Shown here: piece by piece, positions 7,973-17,436 of the stretch
How positions within the stretch are numbered: the stretch's first letter is position 1
Layout: every line of letters starts with the position of its first letter
Origin: Sphingomonas palustris
GTDB taxonomy: Bacteria > Pseudomonadota > Alphaproteobacteria > Sphingomonadales > Sphingomonadaceae
Direction of reading: 5' to 3'
Assembly (NCBI GenBank): GCA_026225215.1
Contig: JAMFSI010000017.1
Coordinates: forward strand, 1 to 38,599
Length of the DNA: 38,599 nucleotides
Translations under genes and position numbers: made by a program
Notes under the pieces: generated by a model
What the model was told of the DNA's origin: nothing
Database searches by the model: none
What the model saw: the letters and a program-made list of their open reading frames with translations, nothing else

Positions 7973-8229
7973 CCGAGCCCGGTTAATTATCGCAATCTGA
8001 AGTATCGTAGCCCATCATTCGGCGTGGCTGGGCTCGCGCGCGATCGGTCCGCCAGCGAAAATAGTTCAATTTATGATCAATCGTCGCCAGGCACCCGGCG
8101 AGGGGGCGAGCTAATACGCTGATTTCATGATCCTGATACAAATTGTGGGAATTAATGAGTTGCCTTGCTAGGAAGCGGTCACCCAAAGGGCGCCAACCGG
8201 TCCGTGCGGATGATTGAAGGAGCTAGCCG
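7973..8229. other. Intergenic region upstream of the efflux operon
   Basis: These 257 bases have no convincing ORF. They contain TTAATTATCGCAATCTGA (7983-8000), whose reverse complement carries the same ATTGCGA core as elements in the catabolic cluster. An AT-richer stretch at 8065-8160 presumably holds the efflux promoter. AAGGAG lies before the TTG start of the adaptor gene. No regulator gene is adjacent. Confidence 0.5.
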
Positions 8230-9510
8230 TTGCAGACCGAGACCCATGAGGGGCCCAGCGTTTATGGCGAGCCGGCGCCGCGTCGCCGTTCCTGGCTGAT
8301 CTATGCGCTGATTGCGGCAGGGCTGATCGCTGCGGCGCTGATCGGGCGTTGGTTCGCCTCGGCGGGCGCGGCCAAGAATGCCCATGCCGGGCGGCCGGTA
8401 GCGGCAGTGGGCGTGGCCAAGGTGGTGACCGCCGATGTGCCGGTCACGGTCACTGCCATTGGCACGGTGACGCCGACAGACACGGCGATCGTGCGCACGC
8501 AGCTGGCCGGCAATCTGTTTCATATCTATTTTCACGAGGGCCAGCAGGTCCAGGCCGGGCAGGTTATCGCCGAGGTCGATCCGCGCCCCTATCACTGGGC
8601 CTTGCTCCAGGCGGAGGCCAATCTCGCCCGCGATACCGCGCAGCTTCATGATGCCCAGCTCGATGCGACGCGGTACCGGACGCTGCTGCGCCAGGATTCG
8701 ATCGCCAGCCAGCAGGTCGATACGCAGATGGCGCTGGTCAAGCAGCTCCGGGGAACGGTCGGCTCGGACCGGGCGGCGGTCGGCACCGCCAGGCTCAATG
8801 TCGAATATACTTCGATCAAGGCCCCGGTCAGCGGGCTGATCGGGTTGATGCAAGTCACCGTCGGCAATTACGTGACGCCCAGCGACACCAATGGCATTGC
8901 CGTGGTGACGCGTACTGACCCCATCGACGTGACCTTCGCGCTGCCGCAAACCCAGCTGACCACGATCCGCAAGGGTGCCAGCGCAGCGAATGGCCTGCCG
9001 GTCACCGCGCTCGATCAGGATAATCAGACGGTGCTGGCCCACGGCACATTCAGCACCTTCGACAATCAGATCAACACTTCCACCGGTACCGTCAACGCCA
9101 AGGCCCGTTTCGCCAACCCCGGCGCGGTGAACAAGCAGGCGCTGTTTCCCAACCAGTTCGTCAATGTCTCGATGCTGGTAAACACGCTGCATAAGGTCAA
9201 CACCGTGCCGGTCAGCGCGATCCGCCATGGCGCTCCTGGCGATTTCACCTTCGTGGTCCAGCCCAATAACCGGGTGAAGCTCACAGTCGTCAAGACCGGC
9301 CCGAGCGATGGCGTCAATGTCGCCATCCTCTCCGGCCTGACCACCGGTCAGACTGTGGTCAGCGAGGGTGCCGACGGGCTCGACGACGGTTCGCAAGTGA
9401 AGCTGCCAGGCCAGGGTGGCAAGGGTGGTTCCGGAGGCGACAACAAGGCAGGAGGGGCCGCCGTCGGCGGACAGGGCCATCATCGGCACCAGCACACCGA
9501 TAACTCATGA
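8230..9510 (+). CDS. mdtA: RND efflux periplasmic adaptor (membrane fusion protein, MdtA/MuxA type)
   Basis: A 426-residue HlyD-like adaptor linking the inner-membrane RND pump to the outer-membrane channel. Residues ~18-42 form an N-terminal membrane anchor after a basic R-R-R-S. The lipoyl half-motifs (G-T-V-T-P-T-D-T-A and Y-T-S-I-K-A-P-V-S-G) flank a helical hairpin, and beta-barrel and membrane-proximal domains follow. The start is TTG at 8230 with AAGGAG upstream. The C-terminus is an unusual Gly-rich then His-rich tail (G-H-H-R-H-Q-H) not typical of E. coli MdtA, perhaps metal-binding. Its stop overlaps the next start as ATGA. The order adaptor-pump-pump-OMF matches MuxABC-OpmB of Pseudomonas. 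Substrates are unknown; aromatic or bile-salt-like drugs are usual for the family. Confidence 0.92.
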   Translation: MQTETHEGPSVYGEPAPRRRSWLIYALIAAGLIAAALIGRWFASAGAAKNAHAGRPVAAVGVAKVVTADVPVTVTAIGTVTPTDTAIVRTQLAGNLFHIYFHEGQQVQAGQVIAEVDPRPYHWALLQAEANLARDTAQLHDAQLDATRYRTLLRQDSIASQQVDTQMALVKQLRGTVGSDRAAVGTARLNVEYTSIKAPVSGLIGLMQVTVGNYVTPSDTNGIAVVTRTDPIDVTFALPQTQLTTIRKGASAANGLPVTALDQDNQTVLAHGTFSTFDNQINTSTGTVNAKARFANPGAVNKQALFPNQFVNVSMLVNTLHKVNTVPVSAIRHGAPGDFTFVVQPNNRVKLTVVKTGPSDGVNVAILSGLTTGQTVVSEGADGLDDGSQVKLPGQGGKGGSGGDNKAGGAAVGGQGHHRHQHTDNS

Positions 9511-12500
9511 ACGACGAAGCAGAATCCGATGAAGGCGGGGCCGGCGACGAGCTGAATCCGGCGCAGCCGGGTGGACCCTCGCGCTTGTTCATTCTGCGGC
9601 CGGTCGCGACGACGCTGTTGATGGTGGCGCTGCTGCTCGCCGGCATTATCGCGTATCGGTCGCTGCCGCTGTCGGCGCTGCCGCAAGTCGATTACCCCAC
9701 CATCCAGGTGCGCACGCTTTATCCCGGCGGCGCGCCCGATGTGATGGCCTTGACCGTGACCTCGCCGCTCGAGCGCCAGTTCGGGCAAATGCCGGGGCTG
9801 ACGCGGATGACCTCGAATTCCTCGGCCGGCGCCTCGGTGATCACGCTGCAATTCGATCTCAACCTGTCGCTCGATATTGCCGAACAGGAAGTGCAGGCGG
9901 CGATCAACGCGGCGCAGACGCTGCTGCCGGCCGATCTCCCCGCGCCGCCGGTCTATGCCAAGGTCAATCCCGCCGACGCGCCGGTGCTGACGCTGGGGGT
10001 CAGTTCGCGCACCCGGCCGTTGGGCGAAGTCGAAGGCATCGTCGAGCGGCAGTTCTCCAACAAGATCGCGCAGGAATCGGGGGTTGGGCTCGTCAGCCTG
10101 TCGGGCGGCGAGCGGCCCGCCGTGCGGATCACCGCCAATGTCGCGGCGATGGCCGCGCATGGTCTGTCGCTGGAGACGATCCGTAACGCCATCAGCAACG
10201 CCAACGTCAATCTGGCAAAAGGCAGTTTCGACGGCCCGACCAAAAGCTGGACGATCGATGCCAATGATCAATTGAGCAGCGCCGTCGATTACCGCTCGCT
10301 GATCATCGCCTGGACCAATAACGCGCCGGTGCGCTTGTCGGATGTCGCCAGCATCGATGATTCGACGGAGAATATCCGCGTCGGCTCGTGGATGAACCGC
10401 CAGCCGGCGGTGATCATCGATGTCCAGCGCCAGCCGGGCGCCAATGTCATCGCCACGGTCGATCGCATCAAGGCCGATCTGCCCGGGCTGGAGGCGCAGC
10501 TCCCCGCCGACGTCAAGGTCAGCCTGCTGACCGACCGCACCACCGGCATCCGCTCGTCGGTTTCCGATGTCCAGTTCGAGCTGGTGGTTTCGGTGCTGCT
10601 GGTGGTGCTGGTGATTTTCCTGTTTCTCGGCTCGCTCAGGGCGACGATCGTGGCCGGGATTTCGGTGCCCTTGTCGCTGATCGGCGCGTTTTCGGCGATG
10701 TGGGCGCTCGGCTTTTCGATCAACAATCTGTCGCTGATGGCGCTGACGATCGCCTCGGGCTTCGTCGTCGATGACGCGATCGTGGTGTTGGAGAATATCG
10801 CCCGCCATATCGAAGAAGGCATGAAGCCGTTCGAGGCAGCGCTGCGCGGCGCCAGCGAAATCGGCTTCACCATCATCTCGCTGACCGTCAGCCTGGTTGC
10901 GGTGCTGATCCCGCTGCTGTTCATGGGCGATGTCGTCGGGCGATTGTTCCGCGAATTCGCGATCAGCCTGGCGATCACTATCGTGCTGTCGGCGGTGGTG
11001 GCGCTGACGGTGGTGCCGATGTTGGCGGCGCGCTGGCTGAAGCCTGCTGATGAGGAGCGTCGCTTTGCCGTCGCCGATTGGGGCATGGCGCAGTTCGATC
11101 GGCTAGCACAGGCCTATGGCCGGGCGCTGGAGCGAGTGATGGCCCGCGCGGGGCTGACCATGCTGGTATTCGCCGGCAGCCTGCTACTCACGGCGCTATT
11201 GTTCTGGGTCATCCCCAAGAACCTGTTCCCGGTGCAGGATACCGGGCAGATCGCGGCCACGGTGATTTCCGCGCAGGACACTTCGTTCGGGCGCATGGCG
11301 ACGCTGCAACAAAAGGAGGCGGCGGCAATACTCGCCGATCCGGCGGTAGACAGCCTCAGCTCGTCGATCGGGGTGGACGGGATCAATCCCACGCTCAACC
11401 AGGGGCGGATGCTGATCAATCTGAAGCCTTTGGCGGATCGCAGCAGCCTGCCCGATGTGCTCGCCTCGCTCAGCGACCGTGCCTCGCATGTGGCCGGTGC
11501 TACACTCTATCTCCAGCCGGTGCAGGATCTCACCGTCGATACCGAATCCGGGCTGACTCCCTATCGCTTCGCGTTGCAAGGCGCTGACCAGACGCTGGTC
11601 GATAGCTGGGGCGCGAAGCTGGCCGATGCGCTGGCCGGCAATGCCGATCTGCGCGGGGTCAATGCCAATGTCCTGGGGCAGGGGCGCGCGGTGATCGTCG
11701 ATATCAACCGCGATGCAGCGGCGCGGCTGGGGCTTTCGGCCTTGGCCGTGGATACCGCGCTGTACGATGCTTTCGGCCAGCGCATCGTTTCGACCATTTA
11801 CACCCAGTCGAGCCAGAACCGTGTGATCCTGCAAGCCACGCCGCAAATGCAGTCCAATCCGCAAGGCCTGGCGCAGCTTTACTTGCCATTGCCCACCGGC
11901 GGCACGGTGCCATTGGGAACCGTGGCGACGATCCGTGAAGGGACGGCGCCGCTGGTGCTCTCGCGTCAGGCGCAATTTCCTTCGGCGACGATCGGCTTTG
12001 ATCTGGCGCCAGGCGTTTCGCTGGGCCGGGCCGTGGATGCTATCGCCCAGGTCGAGAAGCAGATCGGCTTGCCGCCCCAGATCAGCAGTGATTTCAGCGG
12101 TGCGGCCGGGGCGTTCCAATCGGCGCTGGGCAATGAGCTGGTGCTGGTGCTGGCGGCGATCATCGTCGTCTACATCGTGCTCGGGGTGCTCTATGAAAGC
12201 TTTATTCACCCGCTGACTATTCTCTCGACGCTGCCTTCTGCCGGGGTCGGCGCGCTGATCGCGCTGTCACTCAGCGGTTATGGCCTGGGGGTGATCGGCA
12301 TCATCGGCATCGTGCTGCTGATCGGCATCGTCAAGAAGAACGCGATCATGATGATCGACTTCGCGCTGGCAGCGATGCGCGAAGAAGCCATGGATGCCGA
12401 TCATGCGATCCGGCAAGCCGCATTGCTACGATTCCGGCCGATCATGATGACCACTTTCGCGGCATTATTCGCCGCGATTCCGCTGATTTTCGGCAGCGGC

Positions 12501-12719
12501 ATGGGCCATGAGCTGCGCCAGCCGCTGGGTCTGGCGATCGCCGGAGGCTTGATCCTGAGCCAGGTGCTGACTCTGTTCACCACCCCGGTGATCTTCCTGG
12601 GCTTCGAGCGCTGGGCCGAACGGCATGGCAATGGTTCCGACCCGGCCCATCCGCACGGGGTCAGGAATAGTGGCCCGAATAATGGCGAATACCCCGCTGG
12701 TGAACCGGTACCGCAGTGA
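9507..12719 (+). CDS. mdtB: RND efflux permease, MdtB/MuxB type
   Basis: A 1070-residue inner-membrane proton-driven HAE1-RND transporter with 12 transmembrane helices and two large periplasmic porter/docking loops. The N-terminus F-I-L-R-P-V-A-T-T-L leads into TM1. The TM4 proton-relay pair is in G-F-V-V-D-D-A-I-V-V-L-E-N, and G-I-V-K-K-N-A-I-M-M lies in TM10-11. It has about 25 extra acidic and polar N-terminal residues before the conserved start. The ATG overlaps the adaptor stop by 4 nt, and its own stop overlaps the GTG of the next permease. Two different permeases in one operon indicate a B2C-type hetero-trimer, as shown for MdtBC. Confidence 0.94.
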   Translation: MNDEAESDEGGAGDELNPAQPGGPSRLFILRPVATTLLMVALLLAGIIAYRSLPLSALPQVDYPTIQVRTLYPGGAPDVMALTVTSPLERQFGQMPGLTRMTSNSSAGASVITLQFDLNLSLDIAEQEVQAAINAAQTLLPADLPAPPVYAKVNPADAPVLTLGVSSRTRPLGEVEGIVERQFSNKIAQESGVGLVSLSGGERPAVRITANVAAMAAHGLSLETIRNAISNANVNLAKGSFDGPTKSWTIDANDQLSSAVDYRSLIIAWTNNAPVRLSDVASIDDSTENIRVGSWMNRQPAVIIDVQRQPGANVIATVDRIKADLPGLEAQLPADVKVSLLTDRTTGIRSSVSDVQFELVVSVLLVVLVIFLFLGSLRATIVAGISVPLSLIGAFSAMWALGFSINNLSLMALTIASGFVVDDAIVVLENIARHIEEGMKPFEAALRGASEIGFTIISLTVSLVAVLIPLLFMGDVVGRLFREFAISLAITIVLSAVVALTVVPMLAARWLKPADEERRFAVADWGMAQFDRLAQAYGRALERVMARAGLTMLVFAGSLLLTALLFWVIPKNLFPVQDTGQIAATVISAQDTSFGRMATLQQKEAAAILADPAVDSLSSSIGVDGINPTLNQGRMLINLKPLADRSSLPDVLASLSDRASHVAGATLYLQPVQDLTVDTESGLTPYRFALQGADQTLVDSWGAKLADALAGNADLRGVNANVLGQGRAVIVDINRDAAARLGLSALAVDTALYDAFGQRIVSTIYTQSSQNRVILQATPQMQSNPQGLAQLYLPLPTGGTVPLGTVATIREGTAPLVLSRQAQFPSATIGFDLAPGVSLGRAVDAIAQVEKQIGLPPQISSDFSGAAGAFQSALGNELVLVLAAIIVVYIVLGVLYESFIHPLTILSTLPSAGVGALIALSLSGYGLGVIGIIGIVLLIGIVKKNAIMMIDFALAAMREEAMDADHAIRQAALLRFRPIMMTTFAALFAAIPLIFGSGMGHELRQPLGLAIAGGLILSQVLTLFTTPVIFLGFERWAERHGNGSDPAHPHGVRNSGPNNGEYPAGEPVPQ

Positions 12720-15700
12720 ACCTGTCGGCCCCCTTCATCCGCCGTCCGATCGGCACGCTGTTGCTGACGATCGGGTTGGCGCTGGCGGGGGTGGTCGCCT
12801 TTTTCCGACTGCCGGTGGCGCCGCTGCCGGCGGTCGATATCCCGACGATCCAGGTTCAGGCATCGATGCCGGGCGCCAGCCCCTCGACCATGGCCAGTAC
12901 CGTTGCTGAGCCGCTCGAGCATCATCTCGGCACGATCGCCGGGGTGACCGAAATGACCTCGCGGTCGAGCTTATCCTCCACTCAGATTACCCTGCAATTC
13001 GATCTTTCTCGCGATATCGATGGCGCCGCGCGCGACGTCCAGGCCGCGATCAATGCCGCGCGGGCCGATCTGCCGGCGGCGCTCAAGACCAATCCGACCT
13101 ATCACAAGCAAAATCCCGCAGAAGCGCCGATCCTGATCCTGGCGTTGACTTCGCCCACCCGCAGTCCCGATCAGATCTACGATGCCGTCTCGAACATCGT
13201 TCAGCAAAAATTGCTCCAGGTCGGCGGTGTCGGCAATGTCGAGCTGGGCGGGGCGGCACTGCCCGCGGTGCGCATCGAACTCAATCCGACGCTGCTGGCC
13301 CGCAACGGCATCGCCATGGAGGATGTTCGCACCGCGCTGGAATCGGCCAGCGCCGATCGGCCGCGCGGCGTATTGGAAACCGCTGACGGCGTTGGTTCTA
13401 AGGATGGGGGCCCCGGTCTCGCCTGGGCGATTTATTCCAATCAGGCGGGGGTGAAGGCCAAGGATTATGCGCCGTTGGTGATCGCCTCGCGCAATAATGC
13501 GGTGGTGCGGCTGAGCGATGTCGCCAGCGTGGTCGATGGCCCCGAAGATGTCCGCACGATGGGGCTGGCCAATGGCAAGCGCGCGGTGCCGATCCTGATC
13601 AGCCGCCAGCCCGGCGCCAATATCGTCGAAACCGTGGACGCGCTGAAGGCGCAGATGCCGGCGTTGCAGGCGGATCTCCCTGCTGACATCAAGCTTCAGA
13701 TCGCCGCTGACCGCACCACCACGATCCGCGCCTCGCTGCGCGAAGTGGAAGTTACGCTGCTGGTGGCGACGCTGCTGGTGGTGCTGGTGGTCAGCCTGTT
13801 TTTGCGCAGCTGGAAGGCTACCGCCATTCCGGCCGTGGCAGTGGTGGTGTCGCTGCTCGGCACGCTCGCCATCATGTATCTGGCCGGCTTCCTGCTCGAT
13901 AATCTGTCGCTGATGGCGCTGACCGTGGCGACGGGCTTTGTCGTCGATGATGCCATCGTCGTGGTCGAGAATATCGCCCGGCATGTCGAGGAAGGCATGC
14001 CGCCGTTCCAGGCCGCGCTGGTCGGCGCGGGCGAAGTCGGCTTTACCGTGTTGTCGATTTCACTCAGCCTGATTGCGGTGTTCGTGCCGCTGATCTTCAT
14101 GGGTGGCCAGGTCGGCAATCTATTCCGCGAATTCGCCCTGACGATGACTGCGGCGGTGGCGATCAGCCTGGTGATCTCGCTGACTACCACGCCGATGCTC
14201 GCGGCGCGGATTATCAGCCATGATCCGGAGCAGGAGGGTCGCGTCTTCGCGATGGCGCGGCGCAGCTTCGACTGGGCGCAGGCGCGTTATGCCCGCAGTC
14301 TCGACTGGGCGCTCGCCAATCGCGGCGCGGTCCTGTTGTTGTTGGCAGGCGCGGTGGCGCTTAACGTCTATCTGCTGATGGTCGCGCCCAAGGGCTTCTT
14401 TCCGCAGCAGGATACCGGGGCTATGGCCGGCGGTGTCCGGGTCGATCAGTCGATGTCGTTCAGCGATTTGCAGGCAAAATTCACTCAAATCGCCCATATC
14501 GTCAAAAGCGACCCCGGCGTGACCAGCGTGGTGGCTTTTACCGGCGGCGGCCGCGCCGGTAGCGGGTTCCTGTTCAGCACCTTGAAGCCGCGTGGCGACC
14601 GTGATTCGGCGGATGTCATCATCCAGCGGCTGCGGCCCAAGCTGGCGCGAGTCCGCGGGGTCAGCGTGTTCCTCAATTCGGTACAGGATCTGCAATCCGG
14701 CGGACGCCAGACCACCAGCACTTATCAATATGTGCTTCAGGCCGACAACCCCGATCTGCTCAAATCAGCGGGCAGCCAGCTGGTGGCCGCGCTCAGACAT
14801 CAGCCGGCGGCGATCACCGATGTCGATATCGATCAGCAGGATGCCGGCGCCAGCGCTTTCGTCACCGTCGACCGGGCGAGCGCGGCGCGGCTGGGCATTG
14901 CCATGAACACCATCGACAACACGCTCTACGATGCCTTTGGCCAGCGCCAGGTGGCCTCGATTTACCAGGGGCTCAACCAGTATCATGTGGTGATGGAAGA
15001 CGCGCCCGCCTTCGCGGGTCATCCCGAGGCGCTCAGCAGTCTCTATCTGCCGGTCAGCGGCAATATCTCGCTCGCCGCTCCGACCCTGGCCGCCAATCCC
15101 ACGCTGGGCGGCGGTGCGGCGATCGGCAGCGCGGTCAGCACCGCGACCACCACGCTGGTGCCCTTGTCCGCCATCGCGCATTGGAACTCGGCCTCGACGA
15201 ATGCCAGCGTCAGCCACAGCAATGGCCAACCCTCGGCAACGGTGTCCTACAATCTGCCGCCCGGCATCTCGCTGGGGCAGGCGGCGCAGACCATCGCCGC
15301 CGCGCAAGCCTCGCTGAAGCTGCCGGCCACCGTCCATGGCGATTCCGGCGGCACCGCCAAGGTCTTCCAGCAGTCGTTCGCCACTATTCCGCTGCTGATC
15401 GTCGCGGCGCTGGTGACGATCTACATCGTGCTGGGCATCCTCTATGAAAGCGCGATCCATCCGCTGACCGTGCTCTCCACCTTGCCGTCCGCAGGGGTCG
15501 GGGCGATCTTCGCGTTGATCGTCAGCGGCGGCCAGTTCGATCTGATCGCGCTGATCGGGATCATCCTGCTCATCGGCATCGTCAAGAAAAACGCGATCCT
15601 GATCATCGACGTCGCGATCGAGCTGGAACGGTCGCAAGGCCTGGATCCGCTGGCGGCGATTCGCGAGGCCTCGTTGCTGCGTTTCCGCCCGATCCTGATG

Positions 15701-15949
15701 ACCACGCTGGCGGCCGGCCTGGGCGCGCTGCCGCTGGCGATCGGCTTTGGCGATGGCGCGGAATTGCGTCGTCCGCTCGGCATAGCTATCATCGGCGGCT
15801 TGATTGCCAGCCAATTCCTGACATTGCTGACCACACCGGTGGTCTATCTGGCGCTGAACCGCTGGCGGCGCCGCAGCCCACATGAAGAATTACTGGCACG
15901 GCATGGTCCGCCGTCAGCTGGCAAGTTACCCTTGGGAAATACCGCATGA
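12716..15949 (+). CDS. mdtC: RND efflux permease, MdtC/MuxC type
   Basis: The second RND subunit, 1077 residues, starts with GTG in a GTGA overlap with the first. F-I-R-R-P-I-G-T-L-L opens TM1, G-F-V-V-D-D-A-I-V-V-V-E-N is the TM4 relay, and G-I-V-K-K-N-A-I-L-I is near TM11. Around residues ~785-830 the porter domain carries a low-complexity Ala/Gly/Ser/Thr-rich insertion, which I do not recall in E. coli MdtC and which may be lineage-specific. Its stop overlaps the ATG of the outer-membrane gene. In characterised MdtBC pumps the B subunits translocate protons and C binds drug, so both copies are needed. Confidence 0.94.
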   Translation: MNLSAPFIRRPIGTLLLTIGLALAGVVAFFRLPVAPLPAVDIPTIQVQASMPGASPSTMASTVAEPLEHHLGTIAGVTEMTSRSSLSSTQITLQFDLSRDIDGAARDVQAAINAARADLPAALKTNPTYHKQNPAEAPILILALTSPTRSPDQIYDAVSNIVQQKLLQVGGVGNVELGGAALPAVRIELNPTLLARNGIAMEDVRTALESASADRPRGVLETADGVGSKDGGPGLAWAIYSNQAGVKAKDYAPLVIASRNNAVVRLSDVASVVDGPEDVRTMGLANGKRAVPILISRQPGANIVETVDALKAQMPALQADLPADIKLQIAADRTTTIRASLREVEVTLLVATLLVVLVVSLFLRSWKATAIPAVAVVVSLLGTLAIMYLAGFLLDNLSLMALTVATGFVVDDAIVVVENIARHVEEGMPPFQAALVGAGEVGFTVLSISLSLIAVFVPLIFMGGQVGNLFREFALTMTAAVAISLVISLTTTPMLAARIISHDPEQEGRVFAMARRSFDWAQARYARSLDWALANRGAVLLLLAGAVALNVYLLMVAPKGFFPQQDTGAMAGGVRVDQSMSFSDLQAKFTQIAHIVKSDPGVTSVVAFTGGGRAGSGFLFSTLKPRGDRDSADVIIQRLRPKLARVRGVSVFLNSVQDLQSGGRQTTSTYQYVLQADNPDLLKSAGSQLVAALRHQPAAITDVDIDQQDAGASAFVTVDRASAARLGIAMNTIDNTLYDAFGQRQVASIYQGLNQYHVVMEDAPAFAGHPEALSSLYLPVSGNISLAAPTLAANPTLGGGAAIGSAVSTATTTLVPLSAIAHWNSASTNASVSHSNGQPSATVSYNLPPGISLGQAAQTIAAAQASLKLPATVHGDSGGTAKVFQQSFATIPLLIVAALVTIYIVLGILYESAIHPLTVLSTLPSAGVGAIFALIVSGGQFDLIALIGIILLIGIVKKNAILIIDVAIELERSQGLDPLAAIREASLLRFRPILMTTLAAGLGALPLAIGFGDGAELRRPLGIAIIGGLIASQFLTLLTTPVVYLALNRWRRRSPHEELLARHGPPSAGKLPLGNTA

Positions 15950-17436
15950 GCATCCGTATGAATGTCCGTAACCCGCTTTCCCGTATCGCGCGCGCGAGTG
16001 TGTGGCTGGGCGCTACCGCGCTGGCCGGCTGCAATCTGGCGCCCAAATATCATGTGCCGACTTCGGCGCCTGCGCCCGAAGCGTTCAAGCGGGCGCCCGG
16101 CTGGGTAGTCGCCCAACCGGAGGATGCGGTCGCCAAGGGCGAGTGGTGGCGGCTGTTCAACGATGCGGTGCTGAACGATCTCGAAGCTAAGGTCGTGGTC
16201 ACTAACCAGAATGTCGTCGCCGCCCGCGCCGCTTACGATCAGGCGATCGCGCTGGTGCGCCAGGATCGCGCCGCTCTGTTTCCCACGGTGGGCGTCGATG
16301 CCGGGGTGACCCGGACGGGGAGTTTTGGCGGCAATGCCGCCACCGTCAACAACAACGGTTCGGTGAGCAGCACCGGCACACGATATAGCGGGGATGTCTC
16401 GGGAACCTGGCAGCCCGATCTGTGGGGCGCGATCGGCAACACGGTCAAGCAGGCCAAGGCCAATGCCCAGGTCAGCGTCGGCCAATTGGCCAATGCCACG
16501 CTATCCGCGCAAGGCTTGCTGGCCAGCGATTATCTGCAATTGCGCGGGTTGGATGAACAGAAGATCGTGCTGGAGAATAGCACCGCCGCCGATACCCGCG
16601 ATCTGACCATCGTGCGCAATCAATACAAAAGCGGCACCGTATCGCATTCCAGCGTCTATACCGCCGAGAGTGCGCTCAAAAGCGACCAGGCCTCGCTGCG
16701 CGATCTCGAACGGCAGCGCGCGGCCTTCGAGGATGCGATCGCGGTGCTGGTGGGTGAAAACCCCTCGACTTTCACTATCGCCCCCACGGCCTGGCAGCAG
16801 ACCACCCCCGATGTCCCTGGGGTAATCCCCACCGAGGTGATCCAGCGCCGTCCCGATATCGCCGCGTCCGAGCGCGCGGTCGCCGCTGCCAATGCCAATA
16901 TCGGCATCCAGAAAGCGGCCTTCTTCCCCAGCCTGACGCTGTCGGGCCAGGCCTCGACCGATGCCCCCTCGCTGGGCAGCCTGTTTTCGGCGGCCACCTC
17001 GTTCTGGTCGGTGGGGGCCTCCGCAGCCGAAACGCTGATCGATTTCGGTGCCCGCAGCGCCAAGGTGGCCGGTGCGCGCGCAGCTTACAATCAGAGTGTT
17101 GCGGCGTATCGCGAAGCGGTGTTGACTGCTTTCCAGCAGATCGAAGACAATCTTGCGGCAATGACCGTCTATCGCGGCGAAGTCACCGATCTGGCCGAAG
17201 CTGCCGACGCTGCCGATCACGCCGTCGCCATCGCGCTTAACGATTATAAGGCGGGGACGGTCGATTACACCACGGTCGCCACCGCGCAGGTCACCGCCAA
17301 TAGCGCGCATTTGAAACTGGTGAGCACGGTAGTGAGTCGCCAGACCACCGCCGTGGCATTGATCCAGGCGATCGGTGGCGAATGGACGGATAAAGCCTGT
17401 CCGACCAGTCAGACGGGGGAGAAGGCGGGCTGCTGA
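15946..17436 (+). CDS. Outer-membrane efflux lipoprotein, NodT/OpmB family (TolC-like)
   Basis: A 496-residue outer-membrane factor of the NodT family. The N-terminal signal peptide ends with lipobox L-A-G-C (Cys about residue 28), so the mature protein is expected to be lipidated. Y-H-V-P-T starts the mature region, followed by two TolC-type repeats with coiled-coil hairpins (G-D-V-S-G-T-W-Q-P-D-L-W-G and R-R-P-D-I-A-A-S-E-R are family motifs). The ATG overlaps the permease stop by 4 nt. It supplies the exit duct for the adaptor-permease complex of this operon. The coding sequence ends at 17436, directly abutting the converging trhO stop. Confidence 0.92.
   Translation: MSIRMNVRNPLSRIARASVWLGATALAGCNLAPKYHVPTSAPAPEAFKRAPGWVVAQPEDAVAKGEWWRLFNDAVLNDLEAKVVVTNQNVVAARAAYDQAIALVRQDRAALFPTVGVDAGVTRTGSFGGNAATVNNNGSVSSTGTRYSGDVSGTWQPDLWGAIGNTVKQAKANAQVSVGQLANATLSAQGLLASDYLQLRGLDEQKIVLENSTAADTRDLTIVRNQYKSGTVSHSSVYTAESALKSDQASLRDLERQRAAFEDAIAVLVGENPSTFTIAPTAWQQTTPDVPGVIPTEVIQRRPDIAASERAVAAANANIGIQKAAFFPSLTLSGQASTDAPSLGSLFSAATSFWSVGASAAETLIDFGARSAKVAGARAAYNQSVAAYREAVLTAFQQIEDNLAAMTVYRGEVTDLAEAADAADHAVAIALNDYKAGTVDYTTVATAQVTANSAHLKLVSTVVSRQTTAVALIQAIGGEWTDKACPTSQTGEKAGC

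Noticed and set aside
8179..10808. Two long minus-strand frames (438 and 442 codons) opposite the efflux adaptor and first permease
   Set aside because: Composition is His/Arg/Asp-rich without domains. The plus strand encodes full-length RND components.
14765..15883. 372-codon minus-strand frame opposite the second permease
   Set aside because: Gln/Arg-rich low-complexity shadow of a well-supported gene.
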